A stretch of 32,111 bases of DNA from NCBI GenBank assembly GCA_009920715.1, contig RFZO01000005.1:1-32111 (forward strand), written 5' to 3'. Position numbers and translations under genes: made by a program. This DNA is from Actinomycetota bacterium (GTDB lineage Bacteria > Actinomycetota > Acidimicrobiia > Acidimicrobiales > Ilumatobacteraceae). Position 1 is the stretch's first letter, and each line of letters starts with the position of its first letter. The notes beneath the pieces are model-generated. The model searched no databases and was not told the origin of the DNA. It worked only from the letters and a program-made list of their open reading frames with translations. Positions 16,411 through 27,044 of this stretch are shown here, in pieces.

Positions 16411-17762
16411 ACGTGACCGCGGACCTCAGCGGGGTGATCTCGTCCGGCATGTGCATCGGGTGCGGCGCGTGCGAGATGGCCGACGGGTCGGTGAAGGTGC
16501 AGTTGAACCCGCGCAGCCTCATCTACGAACCGTCGTCGGCGGGCGGGGCGGCGGCCGCGGCGGTCTGTCCCGCGGTGTCCGTGGACTACCGCGGGCTCCA
16601 GGAGTACCTCTTCCCCGGTGCCGAGGCCGGTCCCTACGGTGTGGTGCGTTCGGTGCACCTGGCCCAGAGCACCGACACGGAACGCAACGTGAAGGCGAGC
16701 TCGGGTGGGCTCATCAAGGAGATTCTCCGGTCGCTGCTCTCCTCGGGGGACATTGACGGTGTGATTGCACTTGACCACGTCGACGGAATCGAGTTCGCGG
16801 CGCGTCTGGTGACCGACCCTGACGACGTCGACAACCTGCCCGGCAGCATCTACCACAACCTCTTGCAGACACCCGCCCTGAAGTTGCTGAGGGACACGCC
16901 GGGGAGGCTGGCTGTCGTGGCCATCCCGTGCCAGCTGGAGGGCCTGTACTCGTGGGTCCGCGCCAACGCACCCGAACTGCGGGAAAAGATCGTGATGACC
17001 ATCGGGCTGCTGTGCGGGTGGCAGTACTCGCACCACAGCATCAACGCGATGGGTGAGTACCTCGGGTACGACCCCGCCGACATCGCCGACATCTCGTACC
17101 GCGGCGGCGGGCCGGTGGGCAAGCTCACCGTGCGCACCCGCGACGGGTCGGAGTACTCCGCCAGCAGACGGGTCGACTTCGGGTACCAGGTGGCGTTCGA
17201 CCGGCATTTCAACACCACCAGGTGCCACGTGTGCGTGAACCACGGCAACTTCCTCGCCGACCTGGTCGTGGGGGACGCGTGGCTTCCCAGCACCGTGTTC
17301 ACGAAGACGGGCATCAGCCTGGTGGTGTGCCGCACGCCGTTCTCCGAGTCCGTTCTCTCGCGTCTGGTGTCATCGGGTGCGTGCATCGCGACTCGTGTGA
17401 CCGACGAGGAGATCCGCGAGTCGCAGACCGACCGGGTGGTGTTCGGCGAGTTCGCGTACGCCTATGCCGAGCACCTGCGCCGTCTCGGGGGCCACGTGCC
17501 CGAGCTGCGCGGCCCGAACGAGGGCCACGGCACGCCGAAGCCGCGCCGTCAGGTCGCAAAGTTCCACCGCGAGCTCGTGCGCAAGCAGGCCCTCATGGCC
17601 GCCAGGCGTTACCGCTACATGAAACTACGCAAGGCCACGCTCGAGCTGCGCGGCTACGTGATGCGGTACGTGCGCTGGTTCCTGGTGCGCATCCTGCGGG
17701 TCAAGAGCCTCAGCGGTCGCCGCAGGGAGATCCCCCGCGAGCAGCTGTCCGGGTTCCGCTGA
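16407..17762 (+). CDS. Coenzyme F420 hydrogenase/dehydrogenase beta subunit (FrhB-like) family protein
   Basis: 4Fe-4S motif MCIGCGACEM..VCPAV; ASSGGLIKEIL; IPCQLEGLYSW; CHVCVNHGNFLADLVVGDAW. GTG start overlaps the upstream stop. Confidence 0.88.
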   Translation: MNVTADLSGVISSGMCIGCGACEMADGSVKVQLNPRSLIYEPSSAGGAAAAAVCPAVSVDYRGLQEYLFPGAEAGPYGVVRSVHLAQSTDTERNVKASSGGLIKEILRSLLSSGDIDGVIALDHVDGIEFAARLVTDPDDVDNLPGSIYHNLLQTPALKLLRDTPGRLAVVAIPCQLEGLYSWVRANAPELREKIVMTIGLLCGWQYSHHSINAMGEYLGYDPADIADISYRGGGPVGKLTVRTRDGSEYSASRRVDFGYQVAFDRHFNTTRCHVCVNHGNFLADLVVGDAWLPSTVFTKTGISLVVCRTPFSESVLSRLVSSGACIATRVTDEEIRESQTDRVVFGEFAYAYAEHLRRLGGHVPELRGPNEGHGTPKPRRQVAKFHRELVRKQALMAARRYRYMKLRKATLELRGYVMRYVRWFLVRILRVKSLSGRRREIPREQLSGFR

Positions 17763-17765
17763 CGG

Positions 17766-18695
17766 TCAGCGCCCAGGCGCCCCGGACGACGAACGCGCGA
17801 CGATCGTCGACGCGGCCGCGCCTGCGAGGTCGACGCAGATGAAGACCACGCGGCTGACGAGAGCGAGGGAGACCGCCAGCGGTGCACCCACGGTTGCGCC
17901 CGCGAGCGCGGTGAACACCGACTCGCGGACACCGATCCCGCCGGGGACGCCGGGCACGAGGAAGCCGACGAGCCACGACGCGGATGTCACGAAGAGCATC
18001 TCGACGATTCCGATCCGCGCGCCGAACGCGGAAGCGGTGACCGACGTGCTGAGGGACATGAGCACCCACGCGGGGACGTGCACGGCCGTGAGCCGCACGA
18101 AGTCCGTCCGTCCGGGCAGGGACAGTTCGCGGCCGGTGACCCTTCCGGCGACGGAAGCGACCCGCTGCGTGACGGCGCGCGAGCCGAGAACGAAGGTGCC
18201 CGCCGCGAGGGCGACGAGGGCGAGGAAGCCGATCACGGGCCGCGACCAGGAAAGAAGCGAGCCGGCTGCCACGGCGACGACAGCGGCCGAGTAGGTGGTG
18301 ACCAGGGAGAGGCCGGTGGCGCGGTACGCGGCCCCGCGCTCCACGCCGCCGCGGACGGCCAGTTCGGCACGGCCCACGATGGGCCAGATGCCGCCCGGAA
18401 CGTACTTGCCCAGTTGTCCGACGAAGTACCAGGACATCGCCCTCCGTGCGGGTGCCTCGTGGCCTCGGGTCCGCAGCATCCATGTCCAGAGCGCGCCGAT
18501 GGACGTCATGGCGGCGAGGCCAAGCAGGAGGCTGAGGATGAGCCGGGTGGTGTCAAGGCCCGACAGGGCGTCGGCCACTTCGTCCCGCCGGGTGAAGAGC
18601 GTGCGGGCCACGAACACGACCCCTGCGATGCCCACGAGGGTGCCGAGCAGGGGGAGAAGGCGCCGGCGCATGAACTGTCGCGCTGTCGGGCCCAC
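17766..18695 (-). CDS. Lysylphosphatidylglycerol synthase TM-region / UPF0104-like membrane protein (possible lipid-linked glycan flippase)
   Basis: Polytopic; LGKYVPGGIWPIVGRAELAVRGGVERGAAYRATGLSLVTTYSA...GFLVPGVPGGIGVRESVFTAL typical of LPG_synthase_TM. Confidence 0.85.
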   Translation of the reverse strand: MGPTARQFMRRRLLPLLGTLVGIAGVVFVARTLFTRRDEVADALSGLDTTRLILSLLLGLAAMTSIGALWTWMLRTRGHEAPARRAMSWYFVGQLGKYVPGGIWPIVGRAELAVRGGVERGAAYRATGLSLVTTYSAAVVAVAAGSLLSWSRPVIGFLALVALAAGTFVLGSRAVTQRVASVAGRVTGRELSLPGRTDFVRLTAVHVPAWVLMSLSTSVTASAFGARIGIVEMLFVTSASWLVGFLVPGVPGGIGVRESVFTALAGATVGAPLAVSLALVSRVVFICVDLAGAAASTIVARSSSGAPGR

Positions 18696-18773
18696 GGGGC
18701 AAGGTTACGCCCGCGGGGTTGGAACGGGCCGACTTCCCTCGGCAAGGATGGAAGGGACGCAAAGGGGGAGTCA

Positions 18774-20021
18774 ATGTCAATGACAGCCGACCAGGCAGCA
18801 GCGGTCTTCTACACACCGGAGGCGTACGCGGACGAGGATCTCTTCGAGAGGGCGTGTGCCTTCCTCCGCGAGAACTCTCCCGTGCACCTCGTGGAACATC
18901 CCGACGGCGAGGTGAACCCGTTCTGGGTCATAACGAGGCACGCCGACGTCCTCGAGATCGAGCTGCACAACAACATCTTCCTCAACGAGCCGCGGCCGGT
19001 CCTCGGGCCCGCAGAGAGCGACAGGCGGAACGCGGAGAACGGGCACATGCTGCGGACGCTCATCCACGTGGACGACCCGGAGCACCGGGAACTGCGCGGC
19101 GTGACGAGCGAGTGGTTCCTCCCGAAGAACATGGCCCGGCTGGACGACAGGCTTGCGTCGCTCGCGGTCCAGTACGTGGACAAGCTTGCGTCGCTCGGCG
19201 GGCGGTGCGACTTCGCGACCGACATCGCCATGCACTACCCGCTGAACGTGATCCTGCACATCCTCGGCCTGCCCGAGTCCGACTATCCGCGCATGCTGAA
19301 ACTGACGCAGGAACTGTTCGGGGCGGCCGACGAGGACCTGCGGCGAGACGACGACCCCGAGGCGATCATCAAGGTCATCGAGGACTTCTTCGCGTACTTC
19401 ACGCGCATCACAGAGGAGCGGCGGGCGAACCCCACCGACGACCTCGCATCGGCGGTGGCGAACGGCCGGATCAACGGCGAGGAGCTGAACCTCATGCAGA
19501 CCATCAGCTACTACGTCATCACGGCCACCGCGGGTCACGACACGACCGCGTCGGCGATGGCCGGCGGGGTGCTGGCGTTCATCCAGCACCCGGACCAGTG
19601 GGAGAGACTCAAGAAGGACCCGTCCCTCGTGGGCACGGCGGCCGACGAGATCATCCGCTGGGTGACGCCGGTGAAGCACTTCATGCGCACCGCGAACGAG
19701 GACTACACGCTGGCGAGCGGCCACACCATCCGCAAGGGGGAGAGCGTGCTGCTCTCGTACCCGTCGGCAAACCGTGACAGCGCGGTGTTCGCCGACCCGT
19801 TCACGTTCGACATCGGCAGGTCGCCGAACAAGCACCTGTCGTTCGGATTCGGGGTGCACTATTGCCTGGGCGCGATGCTCGCCCGCATGGAGATCAAGGC
19901 CATGCTCGCCGAGATGGTGAAGCGGGTGGAGAAGTTCGAGCTCGCCGGCGAGCCGGCGCTCATGAAGACCACCTTCGTCGGGGGTCTGAAGCGCCTCCCG
20001 GTGTCGTACTCGATGGTCTGA
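18774..20021 (+). CDS. Cytochrome P450
   Basis: I-helix TATAGHDTTASAM, heme loop LSFGFGVHYCLGAMLARMEI. Confidence 0.96.
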   Translation: MSMTADQAAAVFYTPEAYADEDLFERACAFLRENSPVHLVEHPDGEVNPFWVITRHADVLEIELHNNIFLNEPRPVLGPAESDRRNAENGHMLRTLIHVDDPEHRELRGVTSEWFLPKNMARLDDRLASLAVQYVDKLASLGGRCDFATDIAMHYPLNVILHILGLPESDYPRMLKLTQELFGAADEDLRRDDDPEAIIKVIEDFFAYFTRITEERRANPTDDLASAVANGRINGEELNLMQTISYYVITATAGHDTTASAMAGGVLAFIQHPDQWERLKKDPSLVGTAADEIIRWVTPVKHFMRTANEDYTLASGHTIRKGESVLLSYPSANRDSAVFADPFTFDIGRSPNKHLSFGFGVHYCLGAMLARMEIKAMLAEMVKRVEKFELAGEPALMKTTFVGGLKRLPVSYSMV

Positions 20022-20031
20022 GGAGCGGTCG

Positions 20032-21435
20032 ATGGGCAACGAGATCTGGCGCAGGAGCGCGCTCCAGCTGGCCTCCGACATCAAGTCGGGGCGGACGACG
20101 AGCAGGGAGGTCGTGCAGGCCCATCTGGACCGCATCGCCGAGGTGAACGGGCACGTCAATGCGGTCGTGAAAGTTCTCGCGGACTCTGCTCTCGCGGCCG
20201 CCGATGACGCAGACCGTGCTGTCCGCGACGGTGCGCCCCTCGGGGTCTTCCACGGGGTCCCCCTGACCATCAAGGAGAACATCGACGTGGCCGGGCAGCC
20301 GACGACGAGCGGTGTCCCCGTGCTCGCCGGGGCGATCGCACCGGACACCGCCCCTGCGGTGGAGCGGATGCTGGCGGCAGGGGCCATCCCGATCGGGCGC
20401 ACGAACCTGCCGGACATGGGGCTGCGCATCCACACCGACTCCACCCTGTACGGACGCACCAAGAACCCGTGGGACCCGGAACGTACCGCGGGCGGCTCGA
20501 GCGGGGGCGAGGCGGCCGCACTCGCCACGGGGATGTCGCCGATCGGACTCGGGAACGACATCGGCGGTTCGTTGCGCAACCCGGCGCATGCCTGCGGCGT
20601 GGCATCCATCAAGCCGTCGCGCGGCGTGGTGCCCGACACCCAGGCGTACCCCACCCCCGACAGGTCGCTCTCGTCGCAGGTGATGCTGAACCAGGGCGTC
20701 ATGGCGCGGACCGTCGCGGACGTGCGGGCAGGACTCGAGACAATCGCAGGTCACGACCCGCGGGACCCCGTGAGCGTCCCTGCACGTTTGACGGACCTCG
20801 CACCGGGCGAGCGGCTCCGCGTGGCGGTGCTCGCCGAACCCCCGGGAGGCTCCACGCATCCCGGTGTCGCGGCCGCGGTCCGTGCCGCCGCCGACGCGCT
20901 CTCCGACGCCGGGCACGACGTGGTGGAGGCCACGCCCCCGGACTACGAGCTGTCGTTCCTGCTGTGGGCGGCGATGCTGTTCACCGAGCTGCACGACATC
21001 CGTGACCAGATCGACGCGGTCATGGGTGAGGGCGGCAGGAAGCTGATCGCGAACGCGCTCGACATGTTCCCGAAAATGTCGTCACTCGAGTACTACGTGG
21101 TTCACTCGCAGCGTGACGGGGTGGCGCGGCGCTGGGGGACTTGGTTCGTCGATCATCCCGTCCTCCTCTCACCCACGTGGTCGCAACCTGCGTTCGTCGC
21201 CGACTGGGACATCTCCGGCGAGGCCGGGTCGCTCGGCACCCTCGAGCTGATGAGGCCGGTCCTGCCCGGCAATCTCCTCGGGCTTCCCTGTGCGGTGGTC
21301 CCGGGCGGGATGGCGGACGGCCTGCCGGTGGGCGTGCAGGTGATCGGTGACAGGTACACCGACCTGCGGGTGCTGTCCGTGGCCCAGCAGATCGAGGACG
21401 CGCGGGGCATCATCACCCCGATCGACCCGCGCTGA
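20032..21435 (+). CDS. Amidase (amidase signature family)
   Basis: GVPLTIKENIDVAGQPTTSG and GGSSGGEAAALATGMSPIGLGNDIGGSLRNPAHACGVASIKPS. Confidence 0.95.
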   Translation: MGNEIWRRSALQLASDIKSGRTTSREVVQAHLDRIAEVNGHVNAVVKVLADSALAAADDADRAVRDGAPLGVFHGVPLTIKENIDVAGQPTTSGVPVLAGAIAPDTAPAVERMLAAGAIPIGRTNLPDMGLRIHTDSTLYGRTKNPWDPERTAGGSSGGEAAALATGMSPIGLGNDIGGSLRNPAHACGVASIKPSRGVVPDTQAYPTPDRSLSSQVMLNQGVMARTVADVRAGLETIAGHDPRDPVSVPARLTDLAPGERLRVAVLAEPPGGSTHPGVAAAVRAAADALSDAGHDVVEATPPDYELSFLLWAAMLFTELHDIRDQIDAVMGEGGRKLIANALDMFPKMSSLEYYVVHSQRDGVARRWGTWFVDHPVLLSPTWSQPAFVADWDISGEAGSLGTLELMRPVLPGNLLGLPCAVVPGGMADGLPVGVQVIGDRYTDLRVLSVAQQIEDARGIITPIDPR

Positions 21436-21442
21436 CCGCTCC

Positions 21443-22201
21443 TCAGGATCTCCTGTCCTGGAGGAACGGGAACCGCGCCCTCACCTCGGCAACATTTTGC
21501 GGGGACACCTCTGCGCACGCGATGGATTCCCCGTCGGCGGCCACCGTCTCGTTGCCGAGCGGGTCGATGATGCGCGAGTCGCCGCAGTAGGCGAGTCCGC
21601 CGCCATCACCGACCCTGTTCACGCCCACCACGTACGCCTGGTTCTCGATGGCGCGGGCGCGCAGGAGCGACACCCAGTGCGTCCGTCGGCTCTCGGGCCA
21701 GTTCGCCGGCACGACGTACAGATCGGTGTCCCGGGCGAGGCCCCAGAACTCGTCAGCGAAGCGGAGGTCGTAGCAGACGAACAGCGAGGTCCGTGTGCCC
21801 TCGATGTCCACGGTGACGTGCTTGCTCCCGGGGCGGAAGTGCCTGTCCTCCCCGCCGTAGGTGAACGGGTGAATTTTCGAGTAGCGGTGCTGCGTGCCGT
21901 CGGGGGAGGCGACCACGAGGGAGTTGTACGGCCGGGGGTCGTCGGGTGCGGTCTCCGGACAGCTTCCCGCCACCCAGATCCCGTGCCGAGCAGCCATGTC
22001 CGACAGGAAGGAACTGGAGGGCCCGCCGGTCGGCTCGCCGATGTCGTCGCGGTCCACGACGAACCCGGTGGAGAACATCTCGGTGAGGACCGCCAGGCGT
22101 GCACCCTCGTCCGCGGCGCGCGAGATGAGCGGGGCGAGTCGGGCGAAGTTGGCCTCACGGTCTGCCCAGACGATGTCGTGCTGCACCGCTGCGACCCGCA
22201 T
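21443..22201 (-). CDS. Carbon-nitrogen hydrolase, probably omega-amidase-type (YafV/NIT2-like)
   Basis: MRVAAVQHDIVWADREANFARL...LAVLTEMFSTGF...KIHPFTYGGEDRHF...LFVCYDLRFADEFW (Glu-Lys-Cys triad). Confidence 0.9.
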   Translation of the reverse strand: MRVAAVQHDIVWADREANFARLAPLISRAADEGARLAVLTEMFSTGFVVDRDDIGEPTGGPSSSFLSDMAARHGIWVAGSCPETAPDDPRPYNSLVVASPDGTQHRYSKIHPFTYGGEDRHFRPGSKHVTVDIEGTRTSLFVCYDLRFADEFWGLARDTDLYVVPANWPESRRTHWVSLLRARAIENQAYVVGVNRVGDGGGLAYCGDSRIIDPLGNETVAADGESIACAEVSPQNVAEVRARFPFLQDRRS

Positions 22202-22213
22202 GCCGTCAGTCTC

Positions 22214-23404
22214 TCACTTCCAGGCGGCGAGCCTGCGCGCCGCCTCCTCGATTGTGGGCATCTGCTTGCAGAAGGCGAACCGCACGATGTGCCGGCCCTC
22301 CGCGGCGTTGGCGGGTGAGTACAGGACGCCGGCGGGGATGGCCACGACGCCGCAGCCTGCGGGCATCTGACGGCAGAACTCCGTGCCGTCGCCGTCGGCG
22401 CGCCTGCCGCGGACGTCGGCGGTGACGAAGTACGTGCCCGACGATGCGTAGGGACGCAGTCCCGCGTGCGCGAGCGCATCCCGCAGCACGTCACGCTTGG
22501 CCTGCAGGTCCGCAGCGAGAGAGGAGAAGTAGGAATCGGGGAGGCGCAACCCCGCGGCGATCGCCGGCTGGAACGGGGTGCCGCCCGCGAAGGTGAAGAG
22601 TTGCTTGGCCATGCGCACGGCGTTCACCAGCGGGGCAGGCCCGCAGGCCCAGCCGATCTTCCAGCCGGTCGTGTTGAACGACTTCCCACCGGAGGAGACG
22701 GTGACGGTGCGCCCGGCCATGCCGTCGAGGGTCGCGATGGGTGTGTGCGCGAGCCCGTCGAATGTGAGGTGCTCGTAGACCTCGTCCGAGACGACGATGA
22801 GGTCGTGCTCCACCGCGGTGTCCGCCACGGCCTGCAGTTCCCCGGGCGTGAACACCGTGCCGGTGGGGTTGTGGGGAGAGTTCAGCAGGATCATCCGCGT
22901 GCGCGGCGTGACAGCGCGGCGCAGGTCAGCGGGGTCGAAGCAGAATCTGCCGGCCGCGTCCGGCCGGAGCGTGACGGGCACGAGCACGGCACCGGCGAGG
23001 GACACGCACGCCGCGTAGGTGTCGAACAAGGGCTCGAAGACGATCACCTCGTCGCCCGCATCGAGGATCCCGAGGAGTGCACCGGCAATCGCCTCGGTTG
23101 CCCCCATTGTGACGAGAACGTCGGTGTCGGGGTCGAGGTCCATGCCCCAGAATCTCTTCTGGTGCTCGCAGATTGCGGCGCGCAGGTCCGGCTGCCCCGT
23201 GCCTGGCGGATACTGGTTGGCTCCCGCCGCAATCTGCTCCTGTGCGATGCGCAGCACCTCGGCCGGTCCGTCGTAGTCGGGGAAGCCCTGGCCGAGGTTG
23301 ACGGAGCCCGTGGACACCGCGAGCGCTGTCATCTCGGCGAAGATCGACGCGCCGAAGCCCCGGAGACGGGAGGCGAGCACGGGCCTGGTCGTCACGCCGC
23401 CCAC
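22214..23404 (-). CDS. PLP-dependent aminotransferase class I/II (glutamine/methionine aminotransferase-like)
   Basis: SVNLGQGFPDYDGPAEVLRIAQEQIAAGANQYPPGTGQPDLR...NSPHNPTG...SSGGKSFNTTGWKIGW. Confidence 0.93.
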   Translation of the reverse strand: MGGVTTRPVLASRLRGFGASIFAEMTALAVSTGSVNLGQGFPDYDGPAEVLRIAQEQIAAGANQYPPGTGQPDLRAAICEHQKRFWGMDLDPDTDVLVTMGATEAIAGALLGILDAGDEVIVFEPLFDTYAACVSLAGAVLVPVTLRPDAAGRFCFDPADLRRAVTPRTRMILLNSPHNPTGTVFTPGELQAVADTAVEHDLIVVSDEVYEHLTFDGLAHTPIATLDGMAGRTVTVSSGGKSFNTTGWKIGWACGPAPLVNAVRMAKQLFTFAGGTPFQPAIAAGLRLPDSYFSSLAADLQAKRDVLRDALAHAGLRPYASSGTYFVTADVRGRRADGDGTEFCRQMPAGCGVVAIPAGVLYSPANAAEGRHIVRFAFCKQMPTIEEAARRLAAWK

Positions 23405-23426
23405 AGTACGTGAGCGGGTGCCGGGG

Positions 23427-24428
23427 TCAGGCAGTCCAGCCCGAGAACGCGTCGATCATCGCCTTCACGTCGCCGAGCGGGTAGAGGATGGGGCACGTGG
23501 CCCCGTCCGCCATGTACTCGCGCACTTTCGCGCGGGCGTCCTCGGGTGTGCCCGAGGCAGTGAGCATCTGGACGATCTCGTCGGGGACCAGCTTCGACGC
23601 CGCGACCACCTGCTCGTGCGTGGCCGGCCACGTGAGCACCTCGCCCACCTTGTCCAGCAGCGACTGGGGAACGCCCGACGCCTTCATGATGTGCGGCTGC
23701 TGGCCGAGGTACTGGGTGACCATGAGCCGGGCCATGTCGAGTGCGGTCTTGCGGTCCTCGTGCACGCTGCACACCACCAACTGCGGACGGTCGATGTCCT
23801 CCCACCGCCGGCCCTTCTTCTCGGCGCCGCGGGCCAGTGCCTCGATGGCGGTCTTGTTGTAGTCGGGGGAGACCAGGTAGTTCAGCACCACGCCGTCGGC
23901 GATCTCGCCCGCGAGTTCCATCATCTGGAGCCCGGTTGCGCCGAGGTAGATCGGCACGTCCTTCGGCCTGCGCTCCTGGTACACGTAGTCGAGCTCGACA
24001 CCGTCGAGGTGCACGAACTCGCCCTGGAACGTGACGGTCTCGTTGTGCAGCAGGGCGCGCACGGAGGTGATGATCTCGCGCATCGCGCGCAGGGGCTTGG
24101 CCCGGCTCACCCCCACCTTTGCCGCAAGGGGGTCCCACCACGCGCCGATGCCGAGGATGACCCGGCCGGGGGCGAGGTCGTCGAGCGTGGAGAAGGTTGC
24201 TGCGAGACGTGCCGGGTTGCGGGTCCAGCAGTCGACCACGCCGGAGCCGATCTTGATGGTGTCGGTGACAGCGGCGAACGCGGACATCGGAACGATGGCG
24301 TCCCTCACGAGGCGGCTGTCCGCCTGCCACACGGCCTCGAAGCCCTTCGACTCGGCGTAGCGGACGTAGTCCATGCCCTCGTTGATCGGGTGTGCGTCCT
24401 GCAGGTAGAGGGCGGCGGGGCTTGTCAT
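23427..24428 (-). CDS. LLM-class F420-dependent oxidoreductase
   Basis: [84 protein letters not shown]. Confidence 0.93.
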   Translation of the reverse strand: MTSPAALYLQDAHPINEGMDYVRYAESKGFEAVWQADSRLVRDAIVPMSAFAAVTDTIKIGSGVVDCWTRNPARLAATFSTLDDLAPGRVILGIGAWWDPLAAKVGVSRAKPLRAMREIITSVRALLHNETVTFQGEFVHLDGVELDYVYQERRPKDVPIYLGATGLQMMELAGEIADGVVLNYLVSPDYNKTAIEALARGAEKKGRRWEDIDRPQLVVCSVHEDRKTALDMARLMVTQYLGQQPHIMKASGVPQSLLDKVGEVLTWPATHEQVVAASKLVPDEIVQMLTASGTPEDARAKVREYMADGATCPILYPLGDVKAMIDAFSGWTA

Positions 24429-24444
24429 CGGGTCTCTCTTCTCG

Positions 24445-27036
24445 TCAGTCGTCGTTGTCGGAGTTCTTGGGCTTCATCGGGAGGGTGGTGCGCCACACGC
24501 CGTCCGCGGCGCGGAGAGCGGCGGCGACCGCGGGGGCGGTGGGCACGAGACCGATCTCGCCGACTCCCTTGATGCCGTAGGGGCTTCGCGGCTGCGGGCA
24601 CTCCACGATGGTCACGTCGATCGGCGGGACATCCTTTGCGCGCAGGATGCCGAGCGAACGCAGGGTCATGTTGGTGGGGAAGCCGCGCTCGTCGCTCGGG
24701 AAGTCCTCCGTGAGCGCGTACCCGAGGCCCATGTGGACGGCTCCCTCGATCTGGCCCTCGCACAGGGTGGGGTTCACCGCACGGCCGACGTCGTGGACGG
24801 CGACGACTCTCTCGATCGCCTGTGTCTCCCTGTCCATCACGACCATCTGCGCCGCGTACCCGAACGCCGAGTGGATCGTGGGGTTCGGGTGGTCGGGGTC
24901 GCCGAGGTGCTGGGTCCAGTCAACGACGTACTCGCCCGTGTAGTCGACGCCGGGTGCACATCCTGCTGCCTTTGCCTCCGCGCATGCGGCCTGCACGCTG
25001 GCAGCGGCCATGAGCGTGCCGCGGCTGCCCGTGGTCTGCCCGAAACCGAGCTGGCGCGTTGTGTCGACGATGACGCGGATGCGTGCGGGGTCCAGGCCGA
25101 GTTCCTCGACGGCCACCTGCAGGGCGACGGTGTGCACCCCCTGGCCCATCTCCGTCCATCCGTGACGCACCTCGACGGTGCCGTCCTCCTCGAACCGCAC
25201 GACCGCGCGCGTGACCTCGCGGAAGCCGTTGCCGAGTCCCGAGTTCTTGAGACCGAGACCGAGACCGACCGCCGCGCCGGACGCGATGGCCGCGTCGTAC
25301 TGCGGCTTGATGGCGTCGAGGCACGCCTCGGCTCCCGCGCATCCCTCGTCCATGATCTGCCCGGGGCCCCACACCTCGCCAGGGTGGATGACGTTGCGCT
25401 TGCGGATCTCCCATCCGCTGATGCCGACCTTCTCCGCGAGCCGGTCGAGGCATCCCTCCATGGCGAACTGGGCCTGGTTCGCGCCGAACCCGCGGAAGGC
25501 GCCGCACACCGGGTTGTTGGTGCGCACGGCCACGCTCTGCACGTCGACTGCGGGGGTGTGGTACGGGCCGGTCGCGTGGCCCGCCGCCCGCTCGAGGACC
25601 TTCATGCCGACCGATGCGTATGCGCCGGAGTCGCCGACCATCCGCGCCTTCACTGCGGTCAACTTGCCCTCGGCGTCGCAACCGGCCCAGTACTCCATGC
25701 GGATGGGGTGGCGCTTGGCGTGGATGAGGAGGCTCTCCTCGCGGGAGAGGGTGCACTTCACCGGCCGCCCGAGCAGCCACGCCGCGAGGGCGGTCTGGCC
25801 CTGGTTGGACATGTCCTCCTTGCCGCCGAACGCGCCCCCGTTGGAGACCAGTTCGACGGTGACCCTGTCGGTGGCAACCCCGAGAATGGCGCAGATCTGG
25901 TCGCGGTCGTCCCACACTCCCTGCCCGCCCGAATAGACGTGCATGGTGCCGGCGGCGGTGTCGGGCACCGCGAGCGTGCTCTCGGGCTCGAGGAATGCGT
26001 GCTCGATGCGCTGCGTCCGGAACGTCTCGTGCACGACGTGGGTGCTGGCAGCGAGTGCGGCGTCCGCGTCACCGCGCGCGTACTCGCTGCGCGACAGCAC
26101 GTTCGAGTCGGTGCCCCACACCGCGATCTCCGGGTCGTCGATGGCAGCTTCGGCGTCCACGATCGGGCGCAGCACCGAGTACTCCACCCTCACCAGCGTC
26201 GCGGCGGCGCGGGCCTGCTGGCGGGTGCCCGCCACCACGATCGCCAGAACGTCGCCCGCGTACGAGGTGCGCTCTCCCTCGCCGATGAAGACGGGCCAGT
26301 CCTTGTGGATGATGCCCACCATGTTCGTGCCGGGCACGTCACGGCGCGTGAACACGGCGACAACACCCTCGGCAGCCTCCGCCGCGGAGGTGTCGATGCG
26401 CAGGATGTCGGCGCGGGTGTGCTCGGTGAGGTGAAGCGCCGCATGCAGCATGCCGTCCACCCTCATGTCATCGACGTAGCCGCGGTCACCGAGCGCGAGG
26501 TCGTGGGCCTCGTACTTGAGACCGCGGGACCCGACACCGCCGGGAAGCGAGACATCCACCGGTGTGCCCTTGGCAACGGCCTCGATGGCGTCCAGCACCT
26601 TCACGTACCCGGTGCAGCGGCACAGGTGCGCACCGAGGTGGCGCGCCATGTCCTCTCGCTTCAGGTCGGCGCCCTTCTTGTCCACCTGCGACTTCGCCCG
26701 CATCACGATGCCGGGGATGCAGAAGCCGCACTGCAGGCCCCCGCACGCCGCGAAGGCATCGGAGTACTTCTTCCGTTCGGTCTCGTCGACGCCCTCGAGG
26801 GTGGTGACGGTGCGACCCTCCGCACGGGTCACGGGGTACTGGCAGCTGACCTGGGCCTTTCCGTCGATCATCACGGTGCAGCAACCGCACTGGCCCGACG
26901 GTGAGCAGCCGTCCTTCGGGGACGTGATGCCCAGTTCCTCCCGCAGAGCGGCGAGGAGGTGGGGGTGACCGGCGCGCACCGACACCGGGGTGCCGTTCAC
27001 CACGAACGAGACGGTCTGCTGGGCGGTGTCGGTCAT
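24445..27036 (-). CDS. Xanthine dehydrogenase-family molybdenum hydroxylase; [2Fe-2S] subunit fused directly to molybdopterin subunit (aldehyde oxidoreductase/Mop-like layout, no FAD domain)
   Basis: [22 protein letters not shown] and [15 protein letters not shown]...HLCRCTGY, then [36 protein letters not shown]. Confidence 0.93.
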   Translation of the reverse strand: MTDTAQQTVSFVVNGTPVSVRAGHPHLLAALREELGITSPKDGCSPSGQCGCCTVMIDGKAQVSCQYPVTRAEGRTVTTLEGVDETERKKYSDAFAACGGLQCGFCIPGIVMRAKSQVDKKGADLKREDMARHLGAHLCRCTGYVKVLDAIEAVAKGTPVDVSLPGGVGSRGLKYEAHDLALGDRGYVDDMRVDGMLHAALHLTEHTRADILRIDTSAAEAAEGVVAVFTRRDVPGTNMVGIIHKDWPVFIGEGERTSYAGDVLAIVVAGTRQQARAAATLVRVEYSVLRPIVDAEAAIDDPEIAVWGTDSNVLSRSEYARGDADAALAASTHVVHETFRTQRIEHAFLEPESTLAVPDTAAGTMHVYSGGQGVWDDRDQICAILGVATDRVTVELVSNGGAFGGKEDMSNQGQTALAAWLLGRPVKCTLSREESLLIHAKRHPIRMEYWAGCDAEGKLTAVKARMVGDSGAYASVGMKVLERAAGHATGPYHTPAVDVQSVAVRTNNPVCGAFRGFGANQAQFAMEGCLDRLAEKVGISGWEIRKRNVIHPGEVWGPGQIMDEGCAGAEACLDAIKPQYDAAIASGAAVGLGLGLKNSGLGNGFREVTRAVVRFEEDGTVEVRHGWTEMGQGVHTVALQVAVEELGLDPARIRVIVDTTRQLGFGQTTGSRGTLMAAASVQAACAEAKAAGCAPGVDYTGEYVVDWTQHLGDPDHPNPTIHSAFGYAAQMVVMDRETQAIERVVAVHDVGRAVNPTLCEGQIEGAVHMGLGYALTEDFPSDERGFPTNMTLRSLGILRAKDVPPIDVTIVECPQPRSPYGIKGVGEIGLVPTAPAVAAALRAADGVWRTTLPMKPKNSDNDD

Positions 27037-27044
27037 GGGGCAAC

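Noticed and set aside
19145-19200. Near-direct repeat (GACAGGCTTGCGTCGCTCG / GACAAGCTTGCGTCGCTCG) inside the P450 gene
   Set aside because: In frame, encodes DRLASL/DKLASL within a normal P450 helix region; explained by coding sequence.
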